64,000 bases of DNA from positions 2,976,001-3,040,000 of the forward strand of contig OZ252022.1 of assembly GCA_965247615.1 (NCBI GenBank). The letters are read 5' to 3'. The notes under the pieces were generated by a model. That model searched no databases, was not told where the DNA came from, and was given only the letters and a program-made list of their open reading frames with translations. Positions 17,169 through 25,459 of the stretch are shown here, in pieces; within the stretch, counting starts at the first letter, position 1; each line of letters opens with the position of its first letter. Both the position numbers and the translations under genes were made by a program. The stretch is from G965197715 sp965247615. Lineage in GTDB: Bacteria; Chloroflexota; Dehalococcoidia; Lucifugimonadales; UBA1127.

Positions 17169-17933
17169 ATGGTCAAGGATAGCCGTGAGTTCTTGGAAGA
17201 GGTCCGGGGGATGGTGGCGCGAAAGCACAGCAAGGATCACCCCATCTTCGACCTGATCGAGAGCGGTCAGCTGAGCCAGGAGCAGCTGAGGAGCTTCACA
17301 AAACAGTTCTACCTCCTCTTTCCCAAGCTGTTCCCCAAGCCCATCGCGGCCATGCTCTCCCGCTGTCCGCCGGACGACCCGGAGCTGGAGCGCATGTGGA
17401 TCGACAACCTCATGGATGAGGCCACCGGGGGCGAGACTGGGACCGTGGGCCACCGGGGGATGTACGTCAGGTTCGCAGAGGCCATGGGCATCCCCCAGGA
17501 CGAGCTGGAGGCCACCAAGCCTCTGCCGGAGGCGGCCGCGTTCCTGCACTGGCGCGAGCTGCTCATCAGCCAGCGTACGTGGCTGGAGCTCTACGCGTCG
17601 CAGGGCCTGTGCCTGGAAGGGACGGCGGCGCCGCGGATGGCGAGAGTCGTCGACGGCCTGGTCGACCACTACGGCTTCTCGCGGGACGACGAGCGGCTGG
17701 AGTACTGGGTGGAGCACATGTCCGCCGACGAGGAGCACATGAAGGTGGGCCCCTACGCCATCCTGCACTACGCCGTCAACGACGAGGCGCAGGAGCGCGT
17801 GCGCGAGGCCGTGCAGAACACGCTGGACGTCTTCTGGCTGGTCTTCGACGGCATGATGCGCGCCTTCGTCGACGAGGACCCGCTGTACGCGGCGTGGCGG
17901 CAGCCCGCCCCGGCGCCTGCCGGCGGACGCTGA
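17169..17933 (+). CDS. haem-oxygenase-like diiron oxidase (iron-containing redox enzyme family)
   Basis: 254 residues, ATG 17169 with GGGAGG six bases upstream. It is helical, and the ligands of the haem-oxygenase-like diiron oxidase group are in place: Glu84 (MDEATGG) and His95 (TVGH) in one region, and H-x3-D-x2-H at 183-190 (HMSADEEH). Members oxidise or fragment small amines or acids. It shares the motif plan, but little else, with the protein at 4566. The next gene, an amidohydrolase, begins 26 bases after its stop, so the two are likely one operon. Confidence 0.75.
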   Translation: MVKDSREFLEEVRGMVARKHSKDHPIFDLIESGQLSQEQLRSFTKQFYLLFPKLFPKPIAAMLSRCPPDDPELERMWIDNLMDEATGGETGTVGHRGMYVRFAEAMGIPQDELEATKPLPEAAAFLHWRELLISQRTWLELYASQGLCLEGTAAPRMARVVDGLVDHYGFSRDDERLEYWVEHMSADEEHMKVGPYAILHYAVNDEAQERVREAVQNTLDVFWLVFDGMMRAFVDEDPLYAAWRQPAPAPAGGR

Positions 17934-17959
17934 GGAGCGCGCTTCGAAGGGAGAAAGCA

Positions 17960-19135
17960 ATGCGGGACGGCTACAGGGTCTACGATCCGGATACGCACGT
18001 TCACCCCTCCGTGGAGTCGCTGGAGCCCTACTTCGACCCCGAGTTCCGGCCAAGGCTCGCGGAGCTGGCCCAGTACAGGGTCCAGGCGCGGTCGGACCAG
18101 ACCACGACGCCCAGGGAGGACCCATCCCGGCACCACTACAACGTGGGGCTGACGCCCTACCGGCGCGTGCTCGGTCAAGCGGGGCCGGCGGAGTCGCCCA
18201 AGGATGGGCACAACCGGCTTCACTTTGGGGGCTATACGGGCCCCAAGCTGCCCGCGGTAGGGGTCATCGACAACGCTGTGGACGCTCGCGTCGCGGACAT
18301 GGACGAGGAGGGGACCGACGTTCACGCCATGGTGCCGGACGTGACCACCGGTTTCGCCCTGCTGGGAGACCCTTCCATCGAGGTCGCCGTGAACCGGGCC
18401 TATCACCGCTTCATGAACGACCTCTGCTCCAAGTACCCCGGCCGGCTCAAGGCGCACCTGGCCGTGACCGGATCGGCGGTGGAGGACTCGGTGCTGGAGA
18501 TCAAGACCTGGGGCGACGCGCCCTGGGCCGTGGGAATCTGGCCCTACTCCGGCGTCGACAAGCCCCTGGACCACCCCGACCTGGAGCCCATCTGGGCCGC
18601 GGCGGCGGAGAAGGACCTGGCCGTTGTCCATCACAGCACAACGTGGGTGCCCCCCTACTTCCCCGGCTACCGCGATGTGGACGACAACCGCTTCCTGGCG
18701 CGGCTCTGCTCCCACCCCTGGGGAGCGATGAAGACCATGGCCTCCTTCATCGGCTCCGGCGTGATGGACCGCTACCCGGACCTCCGCTTCGGCGTCCTTG
18801 AGTCGGGCGTGGGTTGGCTCCCCTTCTGGGTGCGCCGGATGGAGGACCAAGTGGAGTACGTCGGCTTCACGGCGGAGCTGCAGCACAAAGTCAGCGACTA
18901 CATCACCGGGGGCCGCTTCTTCGCCAGCATCGAGCTGGCAGAGGGCGAGGACATGATCAACATGGTGCGTGGTTTCCTGGGTGACGACGTGCTCATGTAC
19001 GCCTCCGACTATCCCCACGCCGAGTGCAAGTTCCCGGAGTCGCCGGCCATCTTCCTCGGCTGGTCCAGCATGAGCGCGGAAATCAAGCAGAAGCTCGTGT
19101 GGGACAACGCGGTCCGCTTCTTCGGCGAGCCCTAA
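17960..19135 (+). CDS. amidohydrolase family protein
   Basis: 391 residues, ATG 17960 preceded by AGGGAGAAAGCA. It shows amidohydrolase-2 features: VYDPDTHVHPSVESLEPYF near residues 8-26 (D-x-H metal pair), a divergent middle, VVHHSTTW near 220 supplying the central His, VLESGVGWLPFWVRRM near 281-296, and YASDYPHAECKFP near 348-360 with the late metal or catalytic Asp and His. It has a longer N-terminal part than the protein at 8635. It is probably co-transcribed with the upstream diiron-oxidase-like gene. The substrate is unknown, and a decarboxylase or hydrolase role is typical. Confidence 0.85.
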   Translation: MRDGYRVYDPDTHVHPSVESLEPYFDPEFRPRLAELAQYRVQARSDQTTTPREDPSRHHYNVGLTPYRRVLGQAGPAESPKDGHNRLHFGGYTGPKLPAVGVIDNAVDARVADMDEEGTDVHAMVPDVTTGFALLGDPSIEVAVNRAYHRFMNDLCSKYPGRLKAHLAVTGSAVEDSVLEIKTWGDAPWAVGIWPYSGVDKPLDHPDLEPIWAAAAEKDLAVVHHSTTWVPPYFPGYRDVDDNRFLARLCSHPWGAMKTMASFIGSGVMDRYPDLRFGVLESGVGWLPFWVRRMEDQVEYVGFTAELQHKVSDYITGGRFFASIELAEGEDMINMVRGFLGDDVLMYASDYPHAECKFPESPAIFLGWSSMSAEIKQKLVWDNAVRFFGEP

Positions 19136-19196
19136 GCCCGCGGCTCCCGCGGCCGGGCGTACCGGGGCGCCGAAGCGCCCAGCAAGGACGGAGGCA

Positions 19197-20138
19197 ATGC
19201 CCAGCGAGCTGTCGCCCACCACCCACGTCTACGCCGGCAACCCGCTGGACCGCGGGGACCGGGAGCGCCGCGACGAGGGCTGGCTGCGGGACCGTACGCA
19301 GGACGCCGCCAGCCGCTTCCTGCCCCTGTGGGAGAACACCGTGCTCGTCACCGGTGGCGACGACCCGGAGCGCGGCCTCGGCTGGCTGTCATTGGAGGAC
19401 GTGCGGCGGCTGGGCATCCAGGTGGAGGGCATCTTCCTGGGCCTGCGCGACGGCGCGGCTCACTTCACCGTTGACCTCACCCCCAACAAGGCGGCCTCGG
19501 ACGCGCTGCGGGCCGACGACGCCTGGGCCTTCGAGGACACGCGGGCCGTCACGGACCTCATCAGCCTGGCGGACTCGGGAATCGTGGCACAGGCGCGGGC
19601 GCAGGTGAACTGGCACAACCGGCACGGCTACTGCCCCGTATGCGGGCACCCCACGGAGATGCGGCGCGGCGGCCACGTGCGCCTCTGCCTCAAGTGCAAC
19701 ACCCAGCACTTCCCCCGCACGGACCCGGTGGTCATCACCCTCGTCTCCAGCGGCCAGAGCTGTCTGCTGGGGCAGTCGCGCGGCCGGCTGCAGGCCATGA
19801 ACCGTTACTCGGCGCTGGCAGGCTTCGTGGACCAGGGCGAGTCCATAGAGGAGGCCGTCGCACGAGAGATCATGGAGGAGGCGGGCATCCGCGTGCGCAA
19901 CGTGCGCTACGACTCGTCGCAGCCGTGGCCCTTCCCCTCGACGCTTATGATCGGCTGCCACGCCGACGCCGCGACGACGGACATCCACATGGACACGGGC
20001 GAGATGGCCGACGTCCGCTGGTTCACCCGAGAGGAGGTCCGCGCCGCCCTCGCCGGCGCCAACGAAGATCTGTCGCTCCCCGGCCCCATAGCCATAGCCC
20101 ACCACCTCATCAAGGCCTGGGCAATGCGGGAGGTGTAG
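19197..20138 (+). CDS. nudC: NAD(+) diphosphatase / NADH pyrophosphatase NudC
   Basis: 313 residues, ATG 19197 after ACGGAGGCA. The three NudC parts are present: an N-terminal domain, a four-cysteine zinc ribbon (Cys146, 149, 164, 167), and a Nudix domain with the box GFVDQGESIEEAVAREIMEE starting at 209, followed by the NADH-specific signature SQPWPFP at 240-246. It hydrolyses NAD(H) to NMN(H) and AMP and can remove NAD caps from RNA. It starts 61 bases after the amidohydrolase stop on the same strand. The length is slightly above the E. coli enzyme. Confidence 0.95.
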   Translation: MPSELSPTTHVYAGNPLDRGDRERRDEGWLRDRTQDAASRFLPLWENTVLVTGGDDPERGLGWLSLEDVRRLGIQVEGIFLGLRDGAAHFTVDLTPNKAASDALRADDAWAFEDTRAVTDLISLADSGIVAQARAQVNWHNRHGYCPVCGHPTEMRRGGHVRLCLKCNTQHFPRTDPVVITLVSSGQSCLLGQSRGRLQAMNRYSALAGFVDQGESIEEAVAREIMEEAGIRVRNVRYDSSQPWPFPSTLMIGCHADAATTDIHMDTGEMADVRWFTREEVRAALAGANEDLSLPGPIAIAHHLIKAWAMREV

Positions 20139-20146
20139 GGGGGTGC

Positions 20147-20854
20147 ATGCAAAATCGTTGGTTTGGGGACAAGAACGACTACCTCAAGTACAGCATCATC
20201 CGGCATATTAGGTTTTACGGCGGGCTGGACGTGGCTATCAATTGGATGTTGACCCCAAACGCTGGCAAGCCTGACCCCGGCAAGACTAGGTATCTCAATA
20301 ACAGGGATTTACGTCACTTTGACCCGGATGTTTTCGACTACTTGGCTGAAGTGATCAACAGCCGTAATGTGCGAGATGTCGCAGCAATGGAGGTGGGCGG
20401 GCCTATCGAGGGTGGTCGGTTCTTCAGCGAGGCCGTTCCTGATGACAAATCGGAGCGACCAGAGTTCCTTCAGAGATTTCTCGATTCAGCGGGCGACGTC
20501 GGGCTGCTCTTCTTCGATCCTGATACAGGCGTAGAGACCCGGACAACGCCTTCAGGTGCTGCGCACAAGAAGTTCATCCTTCTCAGCGAGCTTCGCGAAG
20601 CTTTCCAATCTGGCCACTCAGTGCTTATATATCAGCACTTAGCTCGCTTAGTTCGTGACCGAGCATTTTACCTCCGTGAACACGTTGAGGATGTGGCCGA
20701 GTCTCTTCAGACCGACCGTGTCTTTCCCTTCCGTGCCGAGGGAGTCGGGTTTGTGCTGGTCACTCAACCCAAGCATGACAGTTATCTGCAACACGCCATG
20801 GACAGCGCAGTAGGCGCTTGGAGCGAACTGCCATTCTGGCGCCCTAAGCTGTAG
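20147..20854 (+). CDS. uncharacterised protein, probably horizontally acquired
   Basis: 235 residues from ATG 20147, with GTAGGGGGG just upstream and only 8 bases after nudC. I do not recognise a characterised family. The N terminus NRWFGDKNDYLKYSIIRHI has a W/Y-F-GD-x-x-D-x-x-KY pattern that I associate with conserved hypothetical proteins. The centre has LLFFDPDTGVE near 127-137 followed by a helix and VLIYQHLARLVR, which suggests an alpha/beta fold with an acidic loop. There is no signal peptide or membrane segment. Its base composition is AT-richer than both neighbours, pointing to transfer. Confidence 0.6.
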   Translation: MQNRWFGDKNDYLKYSIIRHIRFYGGLDVAINWMLTPNAGKPDPGKTRYLNNRDLRHFDPDVFDYLAEVINSRNVRDVAAMEVGGPIEGGRFFSEAVPDDKSERPEFLQRFLDSAGDVGLLFFDPDTGVETRTTPSGAAHKKFILLSELREAFQSGHSVLIYQHLARLVRDRAFYLREHVEDVAESLQTDRVFPFRAEGVGFVLVTQPKHDSYLQHAMDSAVGAWSELPFWRPKL

Positions 20855-20879
20855 CCCCCCTGCCCCACCGCACCGCCCC

Positions 20880-21443
20880 CTACCGTCCCAGTTCCGGCGG
20901 GGCGCTGCACTCCCCCGTGGCCTCGTCGATGTGGTGGAGGCGCCTGCCGCGGCCTGCCATGAGAACGAGCTCCGCGGCGCCGTCGGCCCCGGGCCACTGC
21001 CGGTGGATGTTGAACGGCTCGTTGAAGAGGTAGCCCACGTCGCCGGGGAGCATGTGGTGCTCCTGGGCAACCTCGAGGCGCATCCTGTTCGGGTCCGATG
21101 CGTCGTCGGCGCGCCGCCAGCTGGTGTAGCGCTCGCTGCCCGTGAGGAGGCAGATGGCGACCCAACCCTCATGGCTGTGGACGGCCGTCGGAGTGTCCGC
21201 GGCGTACTGGGCCCAGAGGAGCAGAAACCCGTCGGCCGGGTCCTTGTAGAGCCGCCTGCCCGCCAGGCCGCTGCTGAGTGTGGCGGGTTCGCCCAGCTCG
21301 TGGAGAGGCCCGCCTTCGCGGGCCAGCCGCTGCAAGATCGGGCCCAGGCAGAGGACACCGGACTTGGAGCTCCCCCAGGCGGCCAGGGTCCTGCGCACGT
21401 CCTCCCCGAACTGCTCCAGCGTGTACTGCACAGCCTGGGTCAT
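20880..21443 (-). CDS. cupin-fold protein, cysteine-dioxygenase-like
   Basis: 187 residues, ATG at 21443 with GACGGAGGATGCC upstream. The cupin core holds VHSHEGWVAICLLTGSERY near residues 93-111, an H-x-H metal pair followed by the strand that carries the third ligand region in cysteine dioxygenases. FNIHRQW near 143-149 supplies a distal His. The length and motif spacing fit the type I thiol-dioxygenase-like group better than small cupins. A mononuclear iron dioxygenase acting on a small thiol or acid is possible. It is convergent with the orphan gene at 20147. Confidence 0.6.
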   Translation of the reverse strand: MTQAVQYTLEQFGEDVRRTLAAWGSSKSGVLCLGPILQRLAREGGPLHELGEPATLSSGLAGRRLYKDPADGFLLLWAQYAADTPTAVHSHEGWVAICLLTGSERYTSWRRADDASDPNRMRLEVAQEHHMLPGDVGYLFNEPFNIHRQWPGADGAAELVLMAGRGRRLHHIDEATGECSAPPELGR

Positions 21444-21669
21444 GGCATCCTCCGTCCCGGCGCCTGAGTCCGGCGCTGCCCATAGCTTCGCCGCGGTGGC
21501 CGGAGCAGGGTGGCAACCCCGCGGCCGGCGGCCTCGTCACTATAGCTTCGGCCCATGCGAGGGTCAACTCGCATGCGGTATGATGCAGCTGTTGACGAAC
21601 CAGGCCGGCCGCATTGCAGCCCGGATGCCGCCGGGAGCGCGGCGGCCGCACGACAGGGAGGACAGACCA

Positions 21670-22722
21670 GTGAGTGACAGGATAGCCATCATGGGAGCCG
21701 GCGCCCTGGGCAGCTACGTGGGCGCATTCCTCACCAGGGAGGGTGAGGACGTCACCTTCATCGACATGTGGCCGGAACACGTGGAGGCCATGCGCAGCGG
21801 GGGCCTTCGGGCCAGCGGCAGCCAGGGCGACTTCACCGTGCCCGTCAAGGCGCTGCACATCACCGACGCCCAGAGCATCCGCGAGCCCTTCGACTTCGCC
21901 TTTGTGTCGGTGAAGTCCTACGACACGGAATGGGCAACGCACTTCATCAAGCGGCACGTCAAGCCCGAGGGGTTCTTCGCCTCGCTGCAGAACTGCTGGA
22001 ACGACCCGGTGATCGCGGGGATCGTGGGGGAGGGCCGCGAAATCGGCGTCATCGCGTCCAACATCGAGGTGGCGCTGTGGGAGCCGGCCCACGTCACCCG
22101 TGGCGGCGCCGTAGGCCGCGACTCCGGCCACACGGTGTTCCGCGTCGGCGAGCCCGATGCGCCGCCGACGGACCGGGTGCGCAACGTGGCGCGCATGCTG
22201 GACTGGATCGACGCAGCATACGCCACGGACAATCTGTGGGGCGAGCGATGGGCCAAGCTGTGCCAGAACTCCATGGGCAACGGGATCTCCGCTCTCTCCG
22301 GACTGGGGACGCAGGAGTTGGCTGACGACCCCCAGTGCCGGTCCACCCGCATCCACCTGGCCAAGGAGGGCGCGCAGGTCGGCCTGGCCCTGGGGCTGAA
22401 CGTGGTGGAGATTGGCGGCAAGCCCGCGCGGACGTGGGCGGACGCGGACCGCGGGGACGCATTCGAGGAGCTGGACGCGGCCCTCGCTGCTAGGGGCGGC
22501 CGCGTCAACTGGCTCGCCTCCATGGCCCAGGACGTGACCAAGGGGAGGCACACGGAGATCAACTACATGAACGGCCACATAGCTTGCATGGGCCGCGGGG
22601 CAGGCGTGGCGACCCCCTACAACGACGCCGTCATCGACGTCATGCACCGCATCGACGACGGCACGCTGAAGCCCGTGGCGTCCAACGTCGATCTGGTCCT
22701 GCAGGGCGCAGGGCAGCGATAG
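21670..22722 (+). CDS. ketopantoate reductase-like (ApbA/PanE family) protein
   Basis: 350 residues from GTG 21670, with GGGAGG eight bases upstream. The N-terminal Rossmann motif IAIMGAGALGSYVGAFL is near residues 5-21, with the acidic strand end FIDMWPEH near 34, and VSVKSYDT near 82. The C-terminal helical domain begins near WAKLCQNSMGNGISAL (family lysine and asparagine, near 197-212). It is longer than PanE and has a divergent middle, so it is more likely a catabolic 2-hydroxyacid dehydrogenase of this family than the pantothenate enzyme. NADPH use is likely. Confidence 0.75.
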   Translation: MSDRIAIMGAGALGSYVGAFLTREGEDVTFIDMWPEHVEAMRSGGLRASGSQGDFTVPVKALHITDAQSIREPFDFAFVSVKSYDTEWATHFIKRHVKPEGFFASLQNCWNDPVIAGIVGEGREIGVIASNIEVALWEPAHVTRGGAVGRDSGHTVFRVGEPDAPPTDRVRNVARMLDWIDAAYATDNLWGERWAKLCQNSMGNGISALSGLGTQELADDPQCRSTRIHLAKEGAQVGLALGLNVVEIGGKPARTWADADRGDAFEELDAALAARGGRVNWLASMAQDVTKGRHTEINYMNGHIACMGRGAGVATPYNDAVIDVMHRIDDGTLKPVASNVDLVLQGAGQR

Positions 22723-22784
22723 CCCGGGGCGCAGGCCGAACTATCGCTGACATCAGGCCCCGGGGCCTCCGTCGTTCTCCGTCA

Positions 22785-22912
22785 AGAGACTCTTGCATAA
22801 CCGTCATTCCCGCGAAGGCGGGAATCCAGGGTGGCGGCGCGGCGGGGGGCATCACCCACCCCCGTAGCGGCCCCGCAACCCTCACCTGCATGGCCGTCGT
22901 GCCAGCGACCTC
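22785..22912 (+). repeat. composite intergenic repeat: MITE-like left end, ATTCCCGC palindrome, GC-rich unit
   Basis: From left to right it holds AGAGACTCTTGCATAACCGTC (MITE-end-like), the palindrome ATTCCCGCGAAGGCGGGAAT at 22806-22825 followed by CCAGG, and the GC-rich unit CCCGCAACCCTC...GCCGTCGTGCCAGCGACC near 22872-22912. The same parts recur at 26.4, 41.3 and 44.5 kb. It lies directly upstream of the promoter of the FAH gene. Confidence 0.75.
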
Positions 22913-22915
22913 GCT

Positions 22916-22943
22916 TTGACGCCGTAACGCTAGGGGCTATAAT
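22916..22943 (+). promoter_or_regulatory. sigma70-type promoter for the FAH-family gene
   Basis: TTGACG at 22916-22921 and a perfect TATAAT at 22938-22943 are spaced by 16 bases. The expected transcript start near 22950 gives a leader of about 45 bases to the ATG at 22995. Confidence 0.75.
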
Positions 22944-22994
22944 TGGCCCGTTCTGCGCCGCCGCAGGCCAGTCAGACCCATGAAGGGAGCACGC

Positions 22995-23900
22995 ATGAAG
23001 ATCCTTCGCTTCAACGACGACCGTATCGGGATCATCCGGGACGAGAGCAGGGTTGTGGACGTCAGCGAGGCCATCGACCACCGGGTGGAGAAGGGCCCGG
23101 AGCAGGTCATCGAGGAAGTCATCGAGCAGTTCGATGCCTATCGGCCCAGGTTCGAGGAGATAGCCGCCCGTTCCCAGGGGGAGCCCGTGGACAGCGTCAA
23201 GCTGCTGGTTCCCGTCCCGCGGCCCAGCAAGTGCCTGGCCGCCTTCGCCAACTACCTCGACACACCGGATAGGAAGAAGGAAGACGTCATTGTGGAGTTC
23301 TTCTACAAGGCGCCGGACCTTCTGGGGCCCGAGGGCACCGTGGAGCTGCCCGACCTGCCGGTGATGGTCTATCAGCCCGAGGCGGAGATTGCCTTCGTCA
23401 TGGGCAAGCACACGCAGAACGTCGACGAGGCGGAGGCTCTGGACTACGTCTTCGGGTACGTGCCCTTCGTCGACATCTCGGCCCGCGGAATGACCCGGCG
23501 CACCCAGTTCCTCCCCAAGGGGCAGGACACCTTTGGCCCGTGCGGGCCCTGGATCACCACCAAGGACGAGGTGCCGGACCCCCACGACCTCCAGGTCAAG
23601 TCTTGGGTCAATGGCGAGGCGCGCCAAGACTACAGCACCAAGCACATGGCCCACCAGATCCCGGCGCAGGCGGCATGGCTGAGCAGGTTCATACACCTGC
23701 GTCCCGGAGACATCATCACCACGGGCACCTACCACGTTGGGCTGGGGCCCCTCAACGACGGCGACGTCCTGGAGATAGAGATCGAAAGGCTGGGGCGCGC
23801 ACGGTACTTCGCCCGCAGCTCCGGCCCGCGCAAGGAGGTGGAGTTCCGCCCCGGCGTCACCCCCGTCCCCAAACCCCCGGAAGGCATGACCCGCGTGTAG
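22995..23900 (+). CDS. fumarylacetoacetate hydrolase (FAH) family protein
   Basis: 301 residues. ATG 22995 is chosen over 22980 because AAGGGAG lies six bases before it. The FAH fold signature is present: a small N-terminal domain (MKILRFNDDRIGII), then VYQPEAEIAFVMGK near 122-135 with the E-x-E metal ligands, GYVPFVDISARGM near 152-164 with the Asp ligand, and RPGDIITTGTYHVGLGPLNDGD near 240-260 with the family TG pair. Members cleave C-C bonds or decarboxylate and hydrate acylpyruvates late in aromatic breakdown. It stands alone, between repeats and the VOC gene. The substrate is unknown. Confidence 0.85.
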   Translation: MKILRFNDDRIGIIRDESRVVDVSEAIDHRVEKGPEQVIEEVIEQFDAYRPRFEEIAARSQGEPVDSVKLLVPVPRPSKCLAAFANYLDTPDRKKEDVIVEFFYKAPDLLGPEGTVELPDLPVMVYQPEAEIAFVMGKHTQNVDEAEALDYVFGYVPFVDISARGMTRRTQFLPKGQDTFGPCGPWITTKDEVPDPHDLQVKSWVNGEARQDYSTKHMAHQIPAQAAWLSRFIHLRPGDIITTGTYHVGLGPLNDGDVLEIEIERLGRARYFARSSGPRKEVEFRPGVTPVPKPPEGMTRV

Positions 23901-24054
23901 GAGACCTTTGCCTAACCGTCATTGCCATGAAAATAGGGGCAAGCGGCTTGCAGGGTGACTTTGTGCCGCAGGCGCGGGGCCCCACCCGCGCCCCCTAACC
24001 CGCCGTAGCGAACCCGCAACCCTCCCCCCACATGCCCGTCGCGGCAGCGACCTG
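23900..24054 (+). repeat. partial MITE-like left end plus GC-rich unit
   Basis: GGAGACCTTTGCCTAACCGTC begins at the last base of the FAH stop codon. It continues into CATTGCCATGAAAATAGGGG (shared with 13711) and ends with AACCCGCAACCCTCC...GCCCGTCGCGGCAGCGACC. No right inverted end is present, so this is a truncated or recombined copy. Confidence 0.6.
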
Positions 24055-24115
24055 CCCGGCACAGTTGCGGTATCATGGAACTGAGCTTTGAGACCGATTG
24101 GGGAGAAGGCAAGCC

Positions 24116-25357
24116 ATGGCAACGACACAGCAGCGCTTCGACGTCGGCGGGGTCCTCATGCCGCAGCCCTTCAAGATCCGCCGGCTGGGGCACTTCGGCT
24201 TCAACGTCTACAACATGCGGGAGTGCCTCACCTTCTACCGGGACCTGCTGGGCTTCAAGGTCTCGGACGAGGCGCGCATGGGGATGGACGACCCCAAGGT
24301 GCAGGAGATGCTGAAGGAGACGGGCGCGGATGGCCGGGGCTACTTCTTCCACTACGGCGCAGACCACCACGCCTTCGTGCTCTTTAGCTCCCGCGTACAG
24401 GACGCCCTCGGACGCACCCGACGCCGGGAGGACGTGGACATCAACCAGGTCACCTGGCAGGTCGGCTCCCTCGCCGAGGTGGTGAGAGGCTACCACTACT
24501 TCCAGGATGAGGAAGTCCCCGTGCAGCGTGTCGGCAGGGACATGCCGGGCAGCAACTGGCACGTGTACATTCTGGACCCCGACAGCCACGTCAACGAGCT
24601 CTACTACGGCATAGAGCAGGTCGGTTGGCTGGGTCGAAGCAAGCCCAGGGATATGCACTACCGCCGCTTCCGGGAGGAGCCCGAGCTGCCGCAGATGTCC
24701 GAGGAGGCAGAGGTGGACGAGGCCGCGGAGAAGGGCATCGACGTCTACTCCGGCTACCGGGGCGTGGAGACGCTGCCCCCGGCCCACGACGTTGAGGGCG
24801 TCCTGCTGCCCCGGCCCTTCAAGATCACGCGCATTGGGCCCGTGGACCTGTTTGTCGACGACGTGGCGCAATCGACGGCCTTCTACACGGAGCGCCTGGG
24901 ATTCGTCCTGACCGAGGAGGTCAGCTACAAGGGCAGCCGCGTCGCCTTCCTGCGAAACGGCACGGAGCACCATAGCCTGGGGCTCTTCCCCAAGTCGCTG
25001 CGAGAAGAGCTGGGCTGCAGCGACGCCAGCACGTGCATGTCCTTCGGCATAGAGGTGGGGAGCTACCAGCAGCTCCGCAACGGCGTGGCGTTCCTGAAGG
25101 AGCACGGCGTCGAGTTCCGCGAGATACCCGCGGAGCTGCACCCCGGCATCGACTATTCCGCCTACGCCATCGACCCCGAGGGTCACGCAATCCAGATCTA
25201 CTACTACATGGAGCAGATTGGCTGGGACGGCAGGCCCCGGCCGCCGGAGCTTCGCCGGCAAGGCGCGCCGGGCTCTGACTCGGCGGCGTGGCCCGAGGCC
25301 CTCGAGCCGCTGTCCGACACCTACGCCGACCAGACGTTCCAGGGGCCTCTCGGCTAG
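24116..25357 (+). CDS. two-domain VOC (glyoxalase/extradiol dioxygenase) family protein
   Basis: 413 residues, ATG 24116 after GGGGAGAAGGCAAGCC. Two vicinal-oxygen-chelate modules follow each other. The first (about 20-170) holds a full H-H-E metal set: His26 (RLGHFGFNV), His84/85 (ADHHAFVLF) and Glu161 (HVNELYYG). The second (about 215-370) has the same folds, but its first ligand position is Val (IGPVDLFV) and the last is Gln (AIQIYYY), so it is probably metal-free. In classical extradiol dioxygenases the C-terminal module is the active one, so the arrangement is reversed here. Ring-cleaving dioxygenase chemistry is plausible next to FAH. Confidence 0.8.
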   Translation: MATTQQRFDVGGVLMPQPFKIRRLGHFGFNVYNMRECLTFYRDLLGFKVSDEARMGMDDPKVQEMLKETGADGRGYFFHYGADHHAFVLFSSRVQDALGRTRRREDVDINQVTWQVGSLAEVVRGYHYFQDEEVPVQRVGRDMPGSNWHVYILDPDSHVNELYYGIEQVGWLGRSKPRDMHYRRFREEPELPQMSEEAEVDEAAEKGIDVYSGYRGVETLPPAHDVEGVLLPRPFKITRIGPVDLFVDDVAQSTAFYTERLGFVLTEEVSYKGSRVAFLRNGTEHHSLGLFPKSLREELGCSDASTCMSFGIEVGSYQQLRNGVAFLKEHGVEFREIPAELHPGIDYSAYAIDPEGHAIQIYYYMEQIGWDGRPRPPELRRQGAPGSDSAAWPEALEPLSDTYADQTFQGPLG

Positions 25358-25459
25358 GCGGCGGCAGAGACCTGCAGGCGGCGGGGCGCGTCCCGGCGGC
25401 AGAGTAGCCTCGGTCATGCGTGTGCGCGCAATTTCACCAACGGAAAACGAGGAGGAGCT

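Noticed and set aside
17013..18125. N-terminal extension of the LLM gene by about 370 residues
   Set aside because: The extension is antisense to the diiron-oxidase-like gene and has no family resemblance; GTG 17012 has a good ribosome site.
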